A DNA stretch of 57,794 nt from the NCBI GenBank assembly GCA_022508535.1, contig JAFLUZ010000011.1:1-57794 (forward strand), given 5' to 3'. The stretch is from Erysipelotrichales bacterium (GTDB lineage: Bacteria > Bacillota_I > Bacilli_A > RFN20 > CAG-826). The position numbers were made by a program, and so were the translations under genes. Under the pieces are notes generated by a model. That model was not told the origin of the DNA. It worked only from the letters and a program-made list of their open reading frames with translations, and searched no databases. This document shows positions 8,945 to 17,049 of this stretch, one piece after another. Numbering within the stretch: position 1 is the stretch's first letter; each line of letters starts with the position of its first letter.

Positions 8945-10318
8945 TTATCCCTTAACAGCGCCGCCTGTAACACCCTCGACATAATATCCTTGTAATAAGA
9001 AGAATAAAATCATAATAGGGATTGAAACAACAACACCTGCCGCACAGAATATTGGGAAGTATTTGGTTCCTGCTTCTTTTGATAACATTTGTTGTAAACC
9101 TACAGCGACGTTGAACAATTCAGTTTTTCCGCCTGCCATAACAGATGCTAACATATAGTCACCCCAAGGAGCAGTAAATGCCAATAATATTGTATAAACA
9201 ACAATTGGTTTTGATAATGGCATAATAACTTTCCAGAAAATTGTATTTTTATTCGCACCATCAATCATCGCAGCTTCATCTAAGGATCTTGAAATCGTAT
9301 CGAAGAAGCCTTTTGCAACGTAATAGTTCATAACACATCCAGAAATGTATACTAATACTAAACCAAATAATCCTGGGATATCATTTGCTAGGCCAACTTG
9401 TTTTAACATATAGTATGTGACAATCATTCCTAAGAATCCTGGGAACATACCAATAATTAAAATAAGTTTCATGTAACCTTTTCTTGTTTTGAATTGCAAT
9501 CTTGAGAATGCATAAGCACTGACAAGAGTTAAAACTGTATTTAAAACTGAAACGATTAATGCAATAACAAATGTATTCAAATACCATCTCCAGAACGGAT
9601 ATACAGTATCATTAATTAATGCCTTATAATTATCAAACGTCCATTCTTGTGGAATAATCAAACCCGCTTCATATTTAACCGCGAATGATTGAATAATTAA
9701 ATATACAAACGGAGAAATCCAAACAATCGACATAATAATTAATATAATGTAGATAAATGTTTTACTAATTGTTTCTCTTGCTCTTTTACCACCACTCATT
9801 TTAGTGTTATCAAAGAGTGAGAATTTCTTTTTTCTTCTAAATAGCCCTTTATGATCTATACCTCTTTCTTGTCTTAAAATTTTAACAGAATCTGCTAAAA
9901 CTAATATTGAAGAAATAATATAGATTACCAAAAAGACAATTGTTAGAATCATTGCTACTTTATTTCCATTCCATATACCCAATGTTTTACCACGGATTGC
10001 AGCAAGAATTAAGTATGGTGCCGTAATAGCAGCTATTGGACTAACCAAATCTTTGAGTCTAATTGAATCTCTTTTGAATATACCAATTGTATAAGTACAA
10101 ACAAATGATAATACCAGGAGAGAAACAATAATGACAATCACAGTTTTGAAGTCAAATGTGCGATTGAATAGGAAATAATAAACGTAGTGAACACCTCTTC
10201 CTAAATATTGGAAGAAATCAGGTCCAACAAGAACCATTCCTGAGATAAACAATAAGATAAGCGATATGATATTTATAACCATAAATATACCGGATTTATT
10301 TCTTAAATTAAATTCCAT
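8945..10318 (-). CDS. malG: Maltodextrin ABC permease, MalG type, with N-terminal membrane extension
   Basis: The start is set at ATG 10318, which is 7 nt from the GGAGG at 10326-10330; the ATG at 10324 is too close. The 457-residue protein carries a normal MalG-type permease in its last 275 residues. These include the EAA loop DEAAMIDGANKNTIFWK that contacts the ATPase. The first 180 residues are extra: about four hydrophobic helices and then a basic loop (FRRKKK) before the permease core. Typical MalG is about 280 residues. With MalF it forms the membrane channel for maltodextrin. The extension occurs in the same transporter as the oversized MalK, so the two may interact. Confidence 0.92.
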   Translation of the reverse strand: MEFNLRNKSGIFMVINIISLILLFISGMVLVGPDFFQYLGRGVHYVYYFLFNRTFDFKTVIVIIVSLLVLSFVCTYTIGIFKRDSIRLKDLVSPIAAITAPYLILAAIRGKTLGIWNGNKVAMILTIVFLVIYIISSILVLADSVKILRQERGIDHKGLFRRKKKFSLFDNTKMSGGKRARETISKTFIYIILIIMSIVWISPFVYLIIQSFAVKYEAGLIIPQEWTFDNYKALINDTVYPFWRWYLNTFVIALIVSVLNTVLTLVSAYAFSRLQFKTRKGYMKLILIIGMFPGFLGMIVTYYMLKQVGLANDIPGLFGLVLVYISGCVMNYYVAKGFFDTISRSLDEAAMIDGANKNTIFWKVIMPLSKPIVVYTILLAFTAPWGDYMLASVMAGGKTELFNVAVGLQQMLSKEAGTKYFPIFCAAGVVVSIPIMILFFLLQGYYVEGVTGGAVKG

Positions 10319-10379
10319 AAGCATACCTCCTATCTTGCATAAAACTTAGTGTATCCAAAGATAATATTTTTAATTTCGA

Positions 10380-11921
10380 TCATTGGAAATCACCTTCGTT
10401 CTTAACAGCATTTGTCTTGTTGTAGAAGATCAATGAAATTGATGCGACTACGATAAATACGATAATTCCGATAACTGAAGCAACACCATAATCTTTTGAT
10501 ACTTGAGTCATCGCAATTTTATATAACCAAGTAATTAATAAGTCTGTTTGTCCAGCACCATAAGCATTAATTGCAATTGGTACTCCTTTTACATTCGTAA
10601 ATTGTGGATTACCACCTGATAATAGGAAGATAACGTTGAAGTTATTAATGTTTCCTACAAAGTTCGAAATTAAATAAGGTCCTGTAACGAACATCATATA
10701 TGGTAATGTAATTTTCATATACATCTTGAATGGATTTGCACCATCGATTCTGGCAGATTCATATAAATCTTGTGGGATGTTCATCAAAATACCAGAACAC
10801 ATAAGCATTGTATATGGAATACCAATCCACATATTAACAACAATAATTGTAATTTTTGCAATTAACGCATCTTCTAAGAATCCAATGTTTTCTGTAATCA
10901 AACCTAAATTCTTCAAAACGACGTTAAGAGCACCAGTATCTTTACTTAAAAATTTTGATAAGAATAATAACGATATAAATTGCGGAACCGCAATAGTTGT
11001 AATGAGAATAGTTCTCCAAAGTTTCTTTAATTTGATACCTTTTTTATTGATCATCAATGCAACAACCATTCCTAAGAAATAGTTAGTGAATGTTGCAAAG
11101 AATGCCCAAATTAATGTCCATAATAAGATTTGACCAAAGACATATGCAAATTGATATCCATTATCTCCAGTTAAACCAAATAATTTTTGGAAATTATATA
11201 AACCGACCCAGTCAAATAATTCTTTTGGATTTTGATAAGTTGATGAGAAATTGGTAAAACCAACAATAATCATTATAAATAACGGTATAATCGTAAACAT
11301 TACTACACCAAGAGTTGGGAATGATAAGAGAACTTTGTGGAAGTTCTTACCAACCAAACTACTTACTGTTTCACTATCACCAACACTCTTTCCAATCTTA
11401 TTTAGATTTTCGAGTTCATTATTTTCTTTAATTTGAGTGCTCCATAAGAAAATCAAAATACCTATTAAAATAATTGCAATAACGAAATTTAATAAAATCA
11501 TTAAGCTATCATCTCTAAACTCAGAGACTTCAATTCCTAAATTAGCATCAGTATATGTTGTTTGTGCAACATATCCGAAAGTTCCAATTTTTGCAATTGC
11601 TGGTCCACCAGTGAATATCATAAATACTATAAACGCTATTTCATATAATAAATACAAGAAACCTTTGATATATGACTTACGACAGATATGACCAAATCCC
11701 ATTACAATGTAAGATAATTTAGTTTTCCAGTCACCACTTACAAAAAATTCATATAGACTAACAAAATAGTTTGCTATTCCTTTAAAAACTTTGACAAAGA
11801 ATCCTGCAATTGTTACAGAAAGAAAGTGCCAAATAGCTTTAGGAATAGAAGCAAAAAATCCCATTATTTTATAGAGAATTCTTTTATAAGCAGGTAACGC
11901 TAGATATTCTATTGTTGACAT
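10380..11921 (-). CDS. malF: Maltodextrin ABC permease, MalF type
   Basis: A 513-residue integral membrane protein with an EAA loop YESARIDGANPFKMYMK near residues 385-405, the coupling motif of binding-protein-dependent permeases. The first 130 residues hold amphipathic and membrane helices, then a periplasm-type loop and the conserved six-helix core. The start ATG 11921 has GAGAGGTGA upstream. It follows malE across a hairpin attenuator (11936-11974) and precedes malG by 61 nt. Function is import of malto-oligosaccharides delivered by the MalE lipoprotein. Family assignment is firm; exact sugar size is inferred from the linked pullulanase, amylase and malQ. Confidence 0.93.
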   Translation of the reverse strand: MSTIEYLALPAYKRILYKIMGFFASIPKAIWHFLSVTIAGFFVKVFKGIANYFVSLYEFFVSGDWKTKLSYIVMGFGHICRKSYIKGFLYLLYEIAFIVFMIFTGGPAIAKIGTFGYVAQTTYTDANLGIEVSEFRDDSLMILLNFVIAIILIGILIFLWSTQIKENNELENLNKIGKSVGDSETVSSLVGKNFHKVLLSFPTLGVVMFTIIPLFIMIIVGFTNFSSTYQNPKELFDWVGLYNFQKLFGLTGDNGYQFAYVFGQILLWTLIWAFFATFTNYFLGMVVALMINKKGIKLKKLWRTILITTIAVPQFISLLFLSKFLSKDTGALNVVLKNLGLITENIGFLEDALIAKITIIVVNMWIGIPYTMLMCSGILMNIPQDLYESARIDGANPFKMYMKITLPYMMFVTGPYLISNFVGNINNFNVIFLLSGGNPQFTNVKGVPIAINAYGAGQTDLLITWLYKIAMTQVSKDYGVASVIGIIVFIVVASISLIFYNKTNAVKNEGDFQ

Positions 11922-11935
11922 AAAATCACCTCTCT

Positions 11936-11974
11936 AAAAAATAAAATACAGGCTACTTTTTTTCAGTAGCCCGT
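11936..11974 (-). terminator. Intercistronic hairpin attenuator between malE and malF
   Basis: On the minus strand a 10-bp stem (11948-11974, core GGCTACT/AGTAGCC, one G-U pair) is followed by the U-rich stretch at 11936-11947. It lies 17 nt past the malE stop. Such partial terminators commonly give more binding protein than permease from one operon. Confidence 0.75.
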
Positions 11975-11991
11975 ACTTAAAAAATTAATTA

Positions 11992-13224
11992 CTACTGTAT
12001 GTTTTTTACATTATCATTGAATGTAGCAACTGCACCAGCTAATTGTTCTTCTGTTGTAATTGTTCCATCAACAAGAGAACCAACTAAAGTTGAAGGTGCT
12101 GTCCAGAAGTTTCCTGGTACAGCTGTTTGAGCGTGTGCAAATTCTGCTTGTTTAATTAAAACTTCAACGTTTGGATCTGATGTAACTCTTTCTTCTTTAG
12201 CAGCATCAACGTTACATGGTGCAATACCATTTGTGTCAAATCTCTTTAATTGAGCTTCTTTACCAGATAAGAATTTAGCTAATTCATGAGCAGCAACAAT
12301 ACGATCTGTATCTTTTCCAGCTCTTTGTGGGTTTATACCAAATAATTTACCACCTAAGAAAGCACCTAAGTGTTGTGTATCACCATCAATAGTAACTGTT
12401 GGCATAACAGCAGCACCATAGTTATTACCTAATTTTTCTTTGTATGCAGCAATATCCCATGTACCTGCAATACATGCTACTAAATTGTTTGTAGGTGTTG
12501 GAGCTTCCATTGCATTTTGCCATGCTGGGTGTTTAACGATTTTTTGGATAGCTTTAGCTGCTTTTAATCCTTTTTCAGTATTAAAGTCAGCAGTAACATT
12601 TGTTACAGCACCATCTTCATCAAAAGTCATTTGATAGTCAGCACCGAATGTGAACATTGCACCGCCACCCCAGAATGCTTCTTGTAAGTTATAACCAACT
12701 TTTTTACCAGCTTCTTGTGCTTTATCAAGCATTGTTTCAATTGATTTAACATCTTCTGCACTAAAGAAAGATGTATCATATTGGACGTAATATGTGTTAT
12801 CACCTGTATATGGATATGCATAATATGATCCATTGAAAGATGCTAAGTCTTTACCTAATTCACTATTATTTTCATCAATAAATGTAGCGTTGTTTCCAAC
12901 AATTTTTGCTAATGCGCCTTTTTCATAAAGACCTGTAATTTTGTCTGATGCAAATTCGAAAACGTCTGGTCCGACTTCCCAGTCTAAGACTTCACTATCG
13001 ACTTTGTCTGGTCCGTGTTCAACATATGTAATTTCATATGTGTTTGGATCTCCAGCAGCCTTTCTTGCATCTTTAAAATCTTTAAAAAGTTCTTCATTGA
13101 ACTCTTTATCAGAGCCTGTTCCAGAATATTCTAATTTAATAGTTTTTCCGCCTTTACCGCCGCAGCTTGCAAGACCAACTACTGCTAATAAAGACACAGC
13201 TCCTAGGGCAAATAATTTTTTCAT
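11992..13224 (-). CDS. malE: Maltose/maltodextrin-binding lipoprotein
   Basis: A 410-residue family 1 extracellular solute-binding protein. The signal MKKLFALGAVSLLAVVG ends in lipobox LASC (Cys21), so it is anchored on the outer membrane face. Binding-protein features include YPYTGDNTYYVQYD, the segment GAFLGGKLFGINPQ and the C-terminal repeatedly aromatic region FWTAPSTLVGSL. The start is ATG 13224 with GGAGG just upstream. As first gene of the operon it has its own long leader and is followed by a partial terminator, consistent with higher expression than the permeases. Maltodextrin specificity is inferred from operon partners. Confidence 0.93.
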   Translation of the reverse strand: MKKLFALGAVSLLAVVGLASCGGKGGKTIKLEYSGTGSDKEFNEELFKDFKDARKAAGDPNTYEITYVEHGPDKVDSEVLDWEVGPDVFEFASDKITGLYEKGALAKIVGNNATFIDENNSELGKDLASFNGSYYAYPYTGDNTYYVQYDTSFFSAEDVKSIETMLDKAQEAGKKVGYNLQEAFWGGGAMFTFGADYQMTFDEDGAVTNVTADFNTEKGLKAAKAIQKIVKHPAWQNAMEAPTPTNNLVACIAGTWDIAAYKEKLGNNYGAAVMPTVTIDGDTQHLGAFLGGKLFGINPQRAGKDTDRIVAAHELAKFLSGKEAQLKRFDTNGIAPCNVDAAKEERVTSDPNVEVLIKQAEFAHAQTAVPGNFWTAPSTLVGSLVDGTITTEEQLAGAVATFNDNVKNIQ

Positions 13225-13263
13225 TTAATTTCCTCCTTAATAATAAATTTGCCATTACATCCG

Positions 13264-13285
13264 TTAAAGATGTGTATATCTTTAA
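13264..13285 (-). promoter_or_regulatory. Hairpin in the malE mRNA leader
   Basis: Perfect 8-nt inverted repeat TTAAAGAT (13264-13271) and ATCTTTAA (13278-13285) with a 6-nt loop, about 80 nt into the roughly 138-nt leader. The leader also repeats GTTCAAA (13296-13310 region). It could be a stabilising hairpin or a regulator site. Confidence 0.4.
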
Positions 13286-13369
13286 GTATCGGATATTTGA
13301 ACAGTTTGAACGATTATATTTGTTGTTCTCACTTTAGTGTCCAAATAACAAATACCTTTAGACATATAG

Positions 13370-13398
13370 ATTATGCACCATGGCACTTTATAAGTCAA
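13370..13398 (-). promoter_or_regulatory. Main promoter of the malE-led operon
   Basis: Minus-strand -35 TTGACT (13393-13398) and -10 CATAAT (13370-13375) with a 17-nt spacer, a near-consensus sigma-A promoter. Transcription would start near 13363, leaving a leader of about 138 nt. Another -10-like TATAAT at 13313-13318 lacks a good -35. Confidence 0.75.
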
Positions 13399-13408
13399 CA
13401 AAAAAGTT

Positions 13409-13416
13409 AAGCGCTT
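13409..13416. promoter_or_regulatory. LacI/CcpA-type operator core upstream of malE
   Basis: A perfect palindrome AAGCGCTT inside AGAAAGCGCTTAAC (minus strand) matches 9 of 12 fixed cre positions. It is centred near -49 relative to the inferred start, just upstream of the -35. The same AAGCGCT core occurs before malQ. Confidence 0.5.
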
Positions 13417-13448
13417 TCTATTTTTTTTAAGTTGTCAAAAAAAATCAA

Positions 13449-13478
13449 TAAAATAAAAAAGATAGGTATAACCTATCT
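13449..13478 (-). terminator. Rho-independent terminator after the HAD gene
   Basis: Minus strand: 8-bp stem AGATAGGT/ACCTATCT (13460-13478) with a 3-nt loop, followed by TTTTTTATTTT. It starts 5 nt past the HAD stop and separates the malQ-HAD unit from the malE promoter. Confidence 0.88.
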
Positions 13479-13483
13479 AATAA

Positions 13484-14149
13484 TTATTCATTGAGTATTT
13501 TCATTATTTTTTTCCAGCTAAATCCATCGATGGTTGCAGGGTATTTGCATGGTGGTGTTAAATTAGATTTAATGAACAGTGTTTTTAAACCTAGCCCTTG
13601 TGCAGGTTTAATATCACATTCATAGTCATTTCCAATCATCCAAATTTCTCCCTTAAGATTGAAATTATTTATTGCTTTCTTAAAAAAGTTGGTATTTGGT
13701 TTCTTAATGCTGTAATCTGAAGAAATTGCAATTCCATCAAATAGATTAAGAACACCTAATTTCTTCAATTCTGGTATTGTAAATGCACTTTGTGCATTAG
13801 AAAGAACAAATAGTTTATTTCCTTTATCTCGTAATTCTTTTAATAGTTTTTTAACATATGGATACAATCTTATATACTCTGTTGAAAGTTTTCTAAAAAT
13901 ACGTGCAATTCTTTTTGCCTCATCCATATTGACATTAAACAATTTTTCAAACACATCTAAAATTTCAATCTCTTCTTTTTCTTTACTAAGTTCTTCACAA
14001 ATTTCTAAATATTTATTACGCAATGAAGTAGCATCGTACTCTTTATATTTCTTCGTTCTTCTTGCAAGTTCATTCCAAAATTCTTCTTGCTCTTCATCCG
14101 TATGTATATCAATCAATGTTCCATATAAATCAAACAAAATATTCTTCAT
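13484..14149 (-). CDS. HAD-superfamily phosphatase
   Basis: A 221-residue haloacid dehalogenase-like hydrolase. Motif I is FDLYGTL with nucleophile Asp7, motif II is the Ser of VLSNAQ, motif III is the Lys in IKKPN, and motif IV is IGNDYECDI. A helical cap lies between residues 15 and 85. The form DLYGTL rather than DxDGTL is common in the YjjG/dehalogenase-like branch. The substrate is unknown. It follows malQ across a hairpin that overlaps the malQ stop, and has AGGAGTG before ATG 14149. A role in removing phosphate from a sugar phosphate is possible from context but not shown. Confidence 0.88.
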   Translation of the reverse strand: MKNILFDLYGTLIDIHTDEEQEEFWNELARRTKKYKEYDATSLRNKYLEICEELSKEKEEIEILDVFEKLFNVNMDEAKRIARIFRKLSTEYIRLYPYVKKLLKELRDKGNKLFVLSNAQSAFTIPELKKLGVLNLFDGIAISSDYSIKKPNTNFFKKAINNFNLKGEIWMIGNDYECDIKPAQGLGLKTLFIKSNLTPPCKYPATIDGFSWKKIMKILNE

Positions 14150-14167
14150 AATATCACTCCTATTTTA

Positions 14168-14197
14168 AATAAAAATAAAAGCCTATAAAAGGCTTTT
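14168..14197 (-). terminator. Hairpin at the end of malQ
   Basis: Minus strand: AAAAGCC/GGCTTTT stem (14177-14197) with a 7-nt loop, followed by a U-rich run (ATTTTTATTT). It overlaps the malQ stop codon and lies 18 nt before the HAD start, so it may terminate or reduce read-through. Confidence 0.65.
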
Positions 14198-15692
14198 ATC
14201 TATTATATTTTTTAGTATATGCTATTAATCTTGCTAACAACTCTTCTGATAAATCATCTTTAGATATACGATAACTCCAGTTATCAGTTGAAACAGTAGA
14301 TGGTAAGTTCATTCTTGAAAACTTTCCTAACGCTAATAAATCTTGCATTGGGATAATACACAAATTAGCTCTAGATGCGAAAGCAAGTTCAACGACTGTA
14401 TCAACCATATCTTTTGGTGTTCCATCGTTGGAGCAGACATTTAATTTTCTACATTCATTACGCATATCCCATATGAATGTATTGTATTGATCAGGATTTA
14501 AATCACAAATGTATTGATATAGTGGCATATTGTCGTGTGTGCCAGTATAAATAACAAAATTTTCTGCACAATTTGATGGTTTATGTTCATTATAAGGATT
14601 GCCATCAAAAGCAAATTCTAGAACTTTCATACCAGGATATTGGGTATCTGCCATCAACTTTCTAACACCATCGTCAATAAGGCCTAAATCTTCTGCTACA
14701 ATCTTATAACCTAATTTGTCTTTGAATAAATCAAATTTAGGGCCATCTTCCCAATGACCATTACGGGCATTTTCATGGTCGGCAGGTATTGCATAATAGC
14801 GATCAAATCCTCTAAAATGATCAATTCTTAAAATATCATATAAGCCAAACGCCTTTGCGATTCTTTGATTCCACCATTCATAGTTGGTTTCTCTCATATA
14901 GTTCCAATCATAGATAGGATTTCCCCATAATTGGCCATCTTCTGTAAATGCATCTGGTGGACAACCAGCGACGAGTTTTAGTCCTTTACTTTCTGTTAGC
15001 AAGAACAATTCGGGATTTTTCCAAACTTCAACACTATCATAGGCTACATATAATGGCATATCGCCCATTATTTCAATATCATTTTCTTTAGCGTAAGCAT
15101 GGAGTTTATTCCATTCATCTAAAAACTCATATTGTGTCCATTGCCAAAATAAATATTCTGAGGAATGTTCATTAATAATTCTTTCTTCTAGTTCTTTAGA
15201 ATACGTTTGATATTCAGCATTCCATGAAGTCCAAGATTGATAATAATGCATTGCCTTAATGGTCATGAAAACTGCAAAATCTTTAAAATCTCCTTTTTGA
15301 ACAAAACTTTGGAAATTTTTGTTATTAACATTAAAGTTACTAAAAGCTTTCTTTAAGACTGCAACTTTGTTTTGAAATAACAAACTATAATCAACACGAT
15401 AATCAATATAGTTGAATTGAATATTATTGTAATCGCTTAATTTCAATAAACGTTTTTTTCTTAAAATATCAAAATCAATTAGATAATAATTTAAAGCTGT
15501 CGATGATGCAGATTGATATGGTGAATCACCATAGTTTGTTGGAACAAGTGGCAAGACTTGCCATATTTTCATTCCAGCTTTTTTGAGCCAATCAACAAAA
15601 TTATACGCTTCTTCTCCTAATGTACCTACGCCATATTTGGATGGTAAGGATGTAATGTGCAATAATATACCTGCGCTTCTTTTATAATTCAT
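14196..15692 (-). CDS. malQ: 4-alpha-glucanotransferase (amylomaltase, GH77)
   Basis: The start is placed at ATG 15692, preceded by AGGGAG and giving the standard opening MNYKRSAGILLHITSLPSKYG. A longer frame to 15764 has no ribosome site. The 498-residue length equals the family norm. GH77 landmarks include WQVLPLVPT, QSASSTALN, GDMPLYVAYDSV, GNPIYDW, LRIDHFRGF (nucleophile Asp), EDLG (acid/base Glu) and YTGTHDN. The enzyme acts in the cytoplasm, transferring glucan chains between malto-oligosaccharides and releasing glucose. It completes the pathway started by the malE operon and has its own promoter and cre-like site. Confidence 0.96.
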   Translation of the reverse strand: MNYKRSAGILLHITSLPSKYGVGTLGEEAYNFVDWLKKAGMKIWQVLPLVPTNYGDSPYQSASSTALNYYLIDFDILRKKRLLKLSDYNNIQFNYIDYRVDYSLLFQNKVAVLKKAFSNFNVNNKNFQSFVQKGDFKDFAVFMTIKAMHYYQSWTSWNAEYQTYSKELEERIINEHSSEYLFWQWTQYEFLDEWNKLHAYAKENDIEIMGDMPLYVAYDSVEVWKNPELFLLTESKGLKLVAGCPPDAFTEDGQLWGNPIYDWNYMRETNYEWWNQRIAKAFGLYDILRIDHFRGFDRYYAIPADHENARNGHWEDGPKFDLFKDKLGYKIVAEDLGLIDDGVRKLMADTQYPGMKVLEFAFDGNPYNEHKPSNCAENFVIYTGTHDNMPLYQYICDLNPDQYNTFIWDMRNECRKLNVCSNDGTPKDMVDTVVELAFASRANLCIIPMQDLLALGKFSRMNLPSTVSTDNWSYRISKDDLSEELLARLIAYTKKYNR

Positions 15693-15710
15693 AATAACTC
15701 CCTTTTGAAA

Positions 15711-15725
15711 GACTATAGCATAGTC
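15711..15725. promoter_or_regulatory. Inverted repeat at the malQ transcript start
   Basis: GACTAT/ATAGTC arms with a 3-nt centre, placed within the first 20 nt of the inferred malQ mRNA. It could be an operator or a 5' hairpin. Confidence 0.35.
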
Positions 15726-15735
15726 ATTCACTTGT

Positions 15736-15764
15736 ATTTTAGTGATATTCAAATTCATATGCAA
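15736..15764 (-). promoter_or_regulatory. malQ promoter
   Basis: Minus strand TTGCAT (15759-15764), 17-nt spacer, TAAAAT (15736-15741). Start near 15729, giving a leader of about 37 nt. Confidence 0.6.
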
Positions 15765-15804
15765 GAGTTTTACTCTTTAATACTAAAATTTCTTATTTGT
15801 TAAT

Positions 15805-15818
15805 TTAAAGCGCTCACA
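15805..15818. promoter_or_regulatory. cre-like operator upstream of malQ
   Basis: The 14-mer TTAAAGCGCTCACA matches the cre consensus TGNAARCGNWWWCA at 10 of 12 fixed positions (the opposite strand also fits about 10). It shares AAGCGCT with the malE operator. It lies about 80 bp upstream of the inferred malQ start. Confidence 0.45.
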
Positions 15819-16079
15819 AAAATTTACAATTTATTATTTATTCACAAAACAGAAATTTTCAAAAAATATATTTAAATAAAAGTTATCATATTGTATAATA
15901 ATATTGATTTAGCAATAAATAACCATTTTAATGGTTATAGTGCATTAATTACACGACAAGTTTTATTATAATCAATTGCTTTTTACATTGCTAATTCACA
16001 TGTAGTAACAAAGCAGTAACTTGTAGTACATCGCAGTAAATAAATAATGTTAACAAAATGATAGGAGGAATTTTTAATT
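15819..16079. other. Intergenic stretch between malQ and the Bro-N gene
   Basis: With the malQ promoter side this gap spans 387 nt. It is very AT-rich and holds no gene. It contains a perfect palindromic hairpin AACCAT/ATGGTT (15921-15936), the direct repeats at 16001-16039 and a strong AGGAGG before the Bro-N ATG. Confidence 0.6.
16001..16039 (+). repeat. Two direct repeats in front of the Bro-N gene
   Basis: Unit 1 (16001-16018) and unit 2 (16022-16038) both read TGTAGTA, a 4-5 nt gap, then GCAGTAA. They end about 40 nt before the ATG, inside the likely promoter region (a possible TTGTAG/TAATGT pair overlaps unit 2). Tandem sites of this kind suit binding of an autoregulator, but this is inferred. 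Confidence 0.55.
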
Positions 16080-16895
16080 ATGTCTAACATTAAATTATTT
16101 GATGATGCACAAATTCGTGTATCTTGGAATGCCGATGAAGAAGATTGGTATTTTTCAATTGTAGATGTTGTTGCCACATTGATAAATAGCGATTATCAAA
16201 CGGCCAGAAATTATTGGAAAGTTTTAAAAAACAGGCTAAATAAGGAAGGTAGTGAACTGGTTACAAAATGTAACCGGTTGAAATTAGCTGCTACTGATGG
16301 AAAAATGAGACAAACTGATGTTTTAAAAACGAAAGATGTTTTGCGCCTAATTCAATCTATTCCATCGCCTAAAGCTGAACCATTTAAATTATGGCTCGCG
16401 CAAGTTGGTAGTGAACGTCTAGACGAAATAGAAGATCCAGAAAAAACTTTTGAACGTGGCATACAATATTATCGCCAAAAGGGATATAGCGAGGAATGGA
16501 TTAAACAGCGAATTACTTCTATTGATATTCGTCGTGAATTAACTGATGAATTCAAAACAGCGGGTGTAACTGATTCTAAAGACTATGCAATACTTACAAA
16601 TGAACTCACTCGCAGTTGGTCTGGCATGTCAGTAAAAGAATATAAAGAAGCTAAAGGATTAAAAAAAGAAGGATTAAGAGATAATATGTCTAACCTTGAA
16701 TTAACTTTAAACATGCTTGCAGAGGCTACGACTGTAGAACTATGTAAAGCAAATAAGCCTGTAGGCTTTGATGAAACATTAGATAATGTTCGTGAGGGTG
16801 GCACAATTGCAAATGACGCAAGAAAGAAAATAGAAAAAAAGACTAGAAAAAGTATTATTAGTAACACAAACATAAAAAAATTGGGTAATAAATGA
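16080..16895 (+). CDS. Bro-N domain protein (phage antirepressor-like)
   Basis: A 271-residue protein. The N-terminal 115 residues are a Bro-N domain (FSIVDVVATLI...YWKVLKNRL...LIQSIPSPKAEPFKLWLAQVG). The rest is the conserved partner region with RRELTDEFK, YAILTNELTRSWSGMSVKEYK, GLRDNMSNLELTLNMLAEA and EGGTIANDARKKIE. From memory, close relatives are widespread in gut bacteria, notably Bacteroidetes, often on phages or mobile DNA. The start ATG 16080 has AGGAGG upstream. It stands alone with its own promoter region and terminator and has no phage genes beside it. DNA binding is known for the Bro-N fold; the target here is unknown, perhaps its own upstream repeats. Confidence 0.85.
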   Translation: MSNIKLFDDAQIRVSWNADEEDWYFSIVDVVATLINSDYQTARNYWKVLKNRLNKEGSELVTKCNRLKLAATDGKMRQTDVLKTKDVLRLIQSIPSPKAEPFKLWLAQVGSERLDEIEDPEKTFERGIQYYRQKGYSEEWIKQRITSIDIRRELTDEFKTAGVTDSKDYAILTNELTRSWSGMSVKEYKEAKGLKKEGLRDNMSNLELTLNMLAEATTVELCKANKPVGFDETLDNVREGGTIANDARKKIEKKTRKSIISNTNIKKLGNK

Positions 16896-16940
16896 TAAAC
16901 ATCTGATAATGCACAAAGTAAAAAAGCAATTGTTTAATAT

Positions 16941-16966
16941 ACAGTGGCAGGTTTGCCACTGTTTTA
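16941..16966 (+). terminator. Terminator of the Bro-N gene
   Basis: A 9-bp stem ACAGTGGCA/TGCCACTGT (16941-16962) with a GGTT loop, followed by TTTAAT. It lies 45 nt past the stop. Confidence 0.85.
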
Positions 16967-17018
16967 ATACACAATAAAAAATGTTTATAAAAATAAGAGA
17001 TGAGTTATCTAGTTTTTT

Positions 17019-17027
17019 TGATATAAT
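17019..17027 (+). promoter_or_regulatory. Extended -10 promoter of nrnA
   Basis: TGATATAAT matches the TGnTATAAT extended -10 exactly. No convincing -35 precedes it. The start would be near 17034, 16 nt before the ATG. Confidence 0.55.
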
Positions 17028-17049
17028 ATTAAAGATTAGGAGTGTACTT

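Noticed and set aside
8941-8982. Longer start for the amylase gene at 8982
   Set aside because: It would place 14 residues before the lipoprotein signal and overlap malG; ATG 8940 gives a proper signal peptide.
10726-11082. Plus-strand frame of about 118 codons inside malF, and similar antisense frames elsewhere
   Set aside because: They lie opposite strongly conserved genes, have no ribosome sites and no recognisable domains, so they are coding shadows.
16080-16895. Prophage around the Bro-N gene
   Set aside because: Neighbours are malQ and nrnA with their own promoters; no integrase, portal, terminase or att-like duplication was seen.
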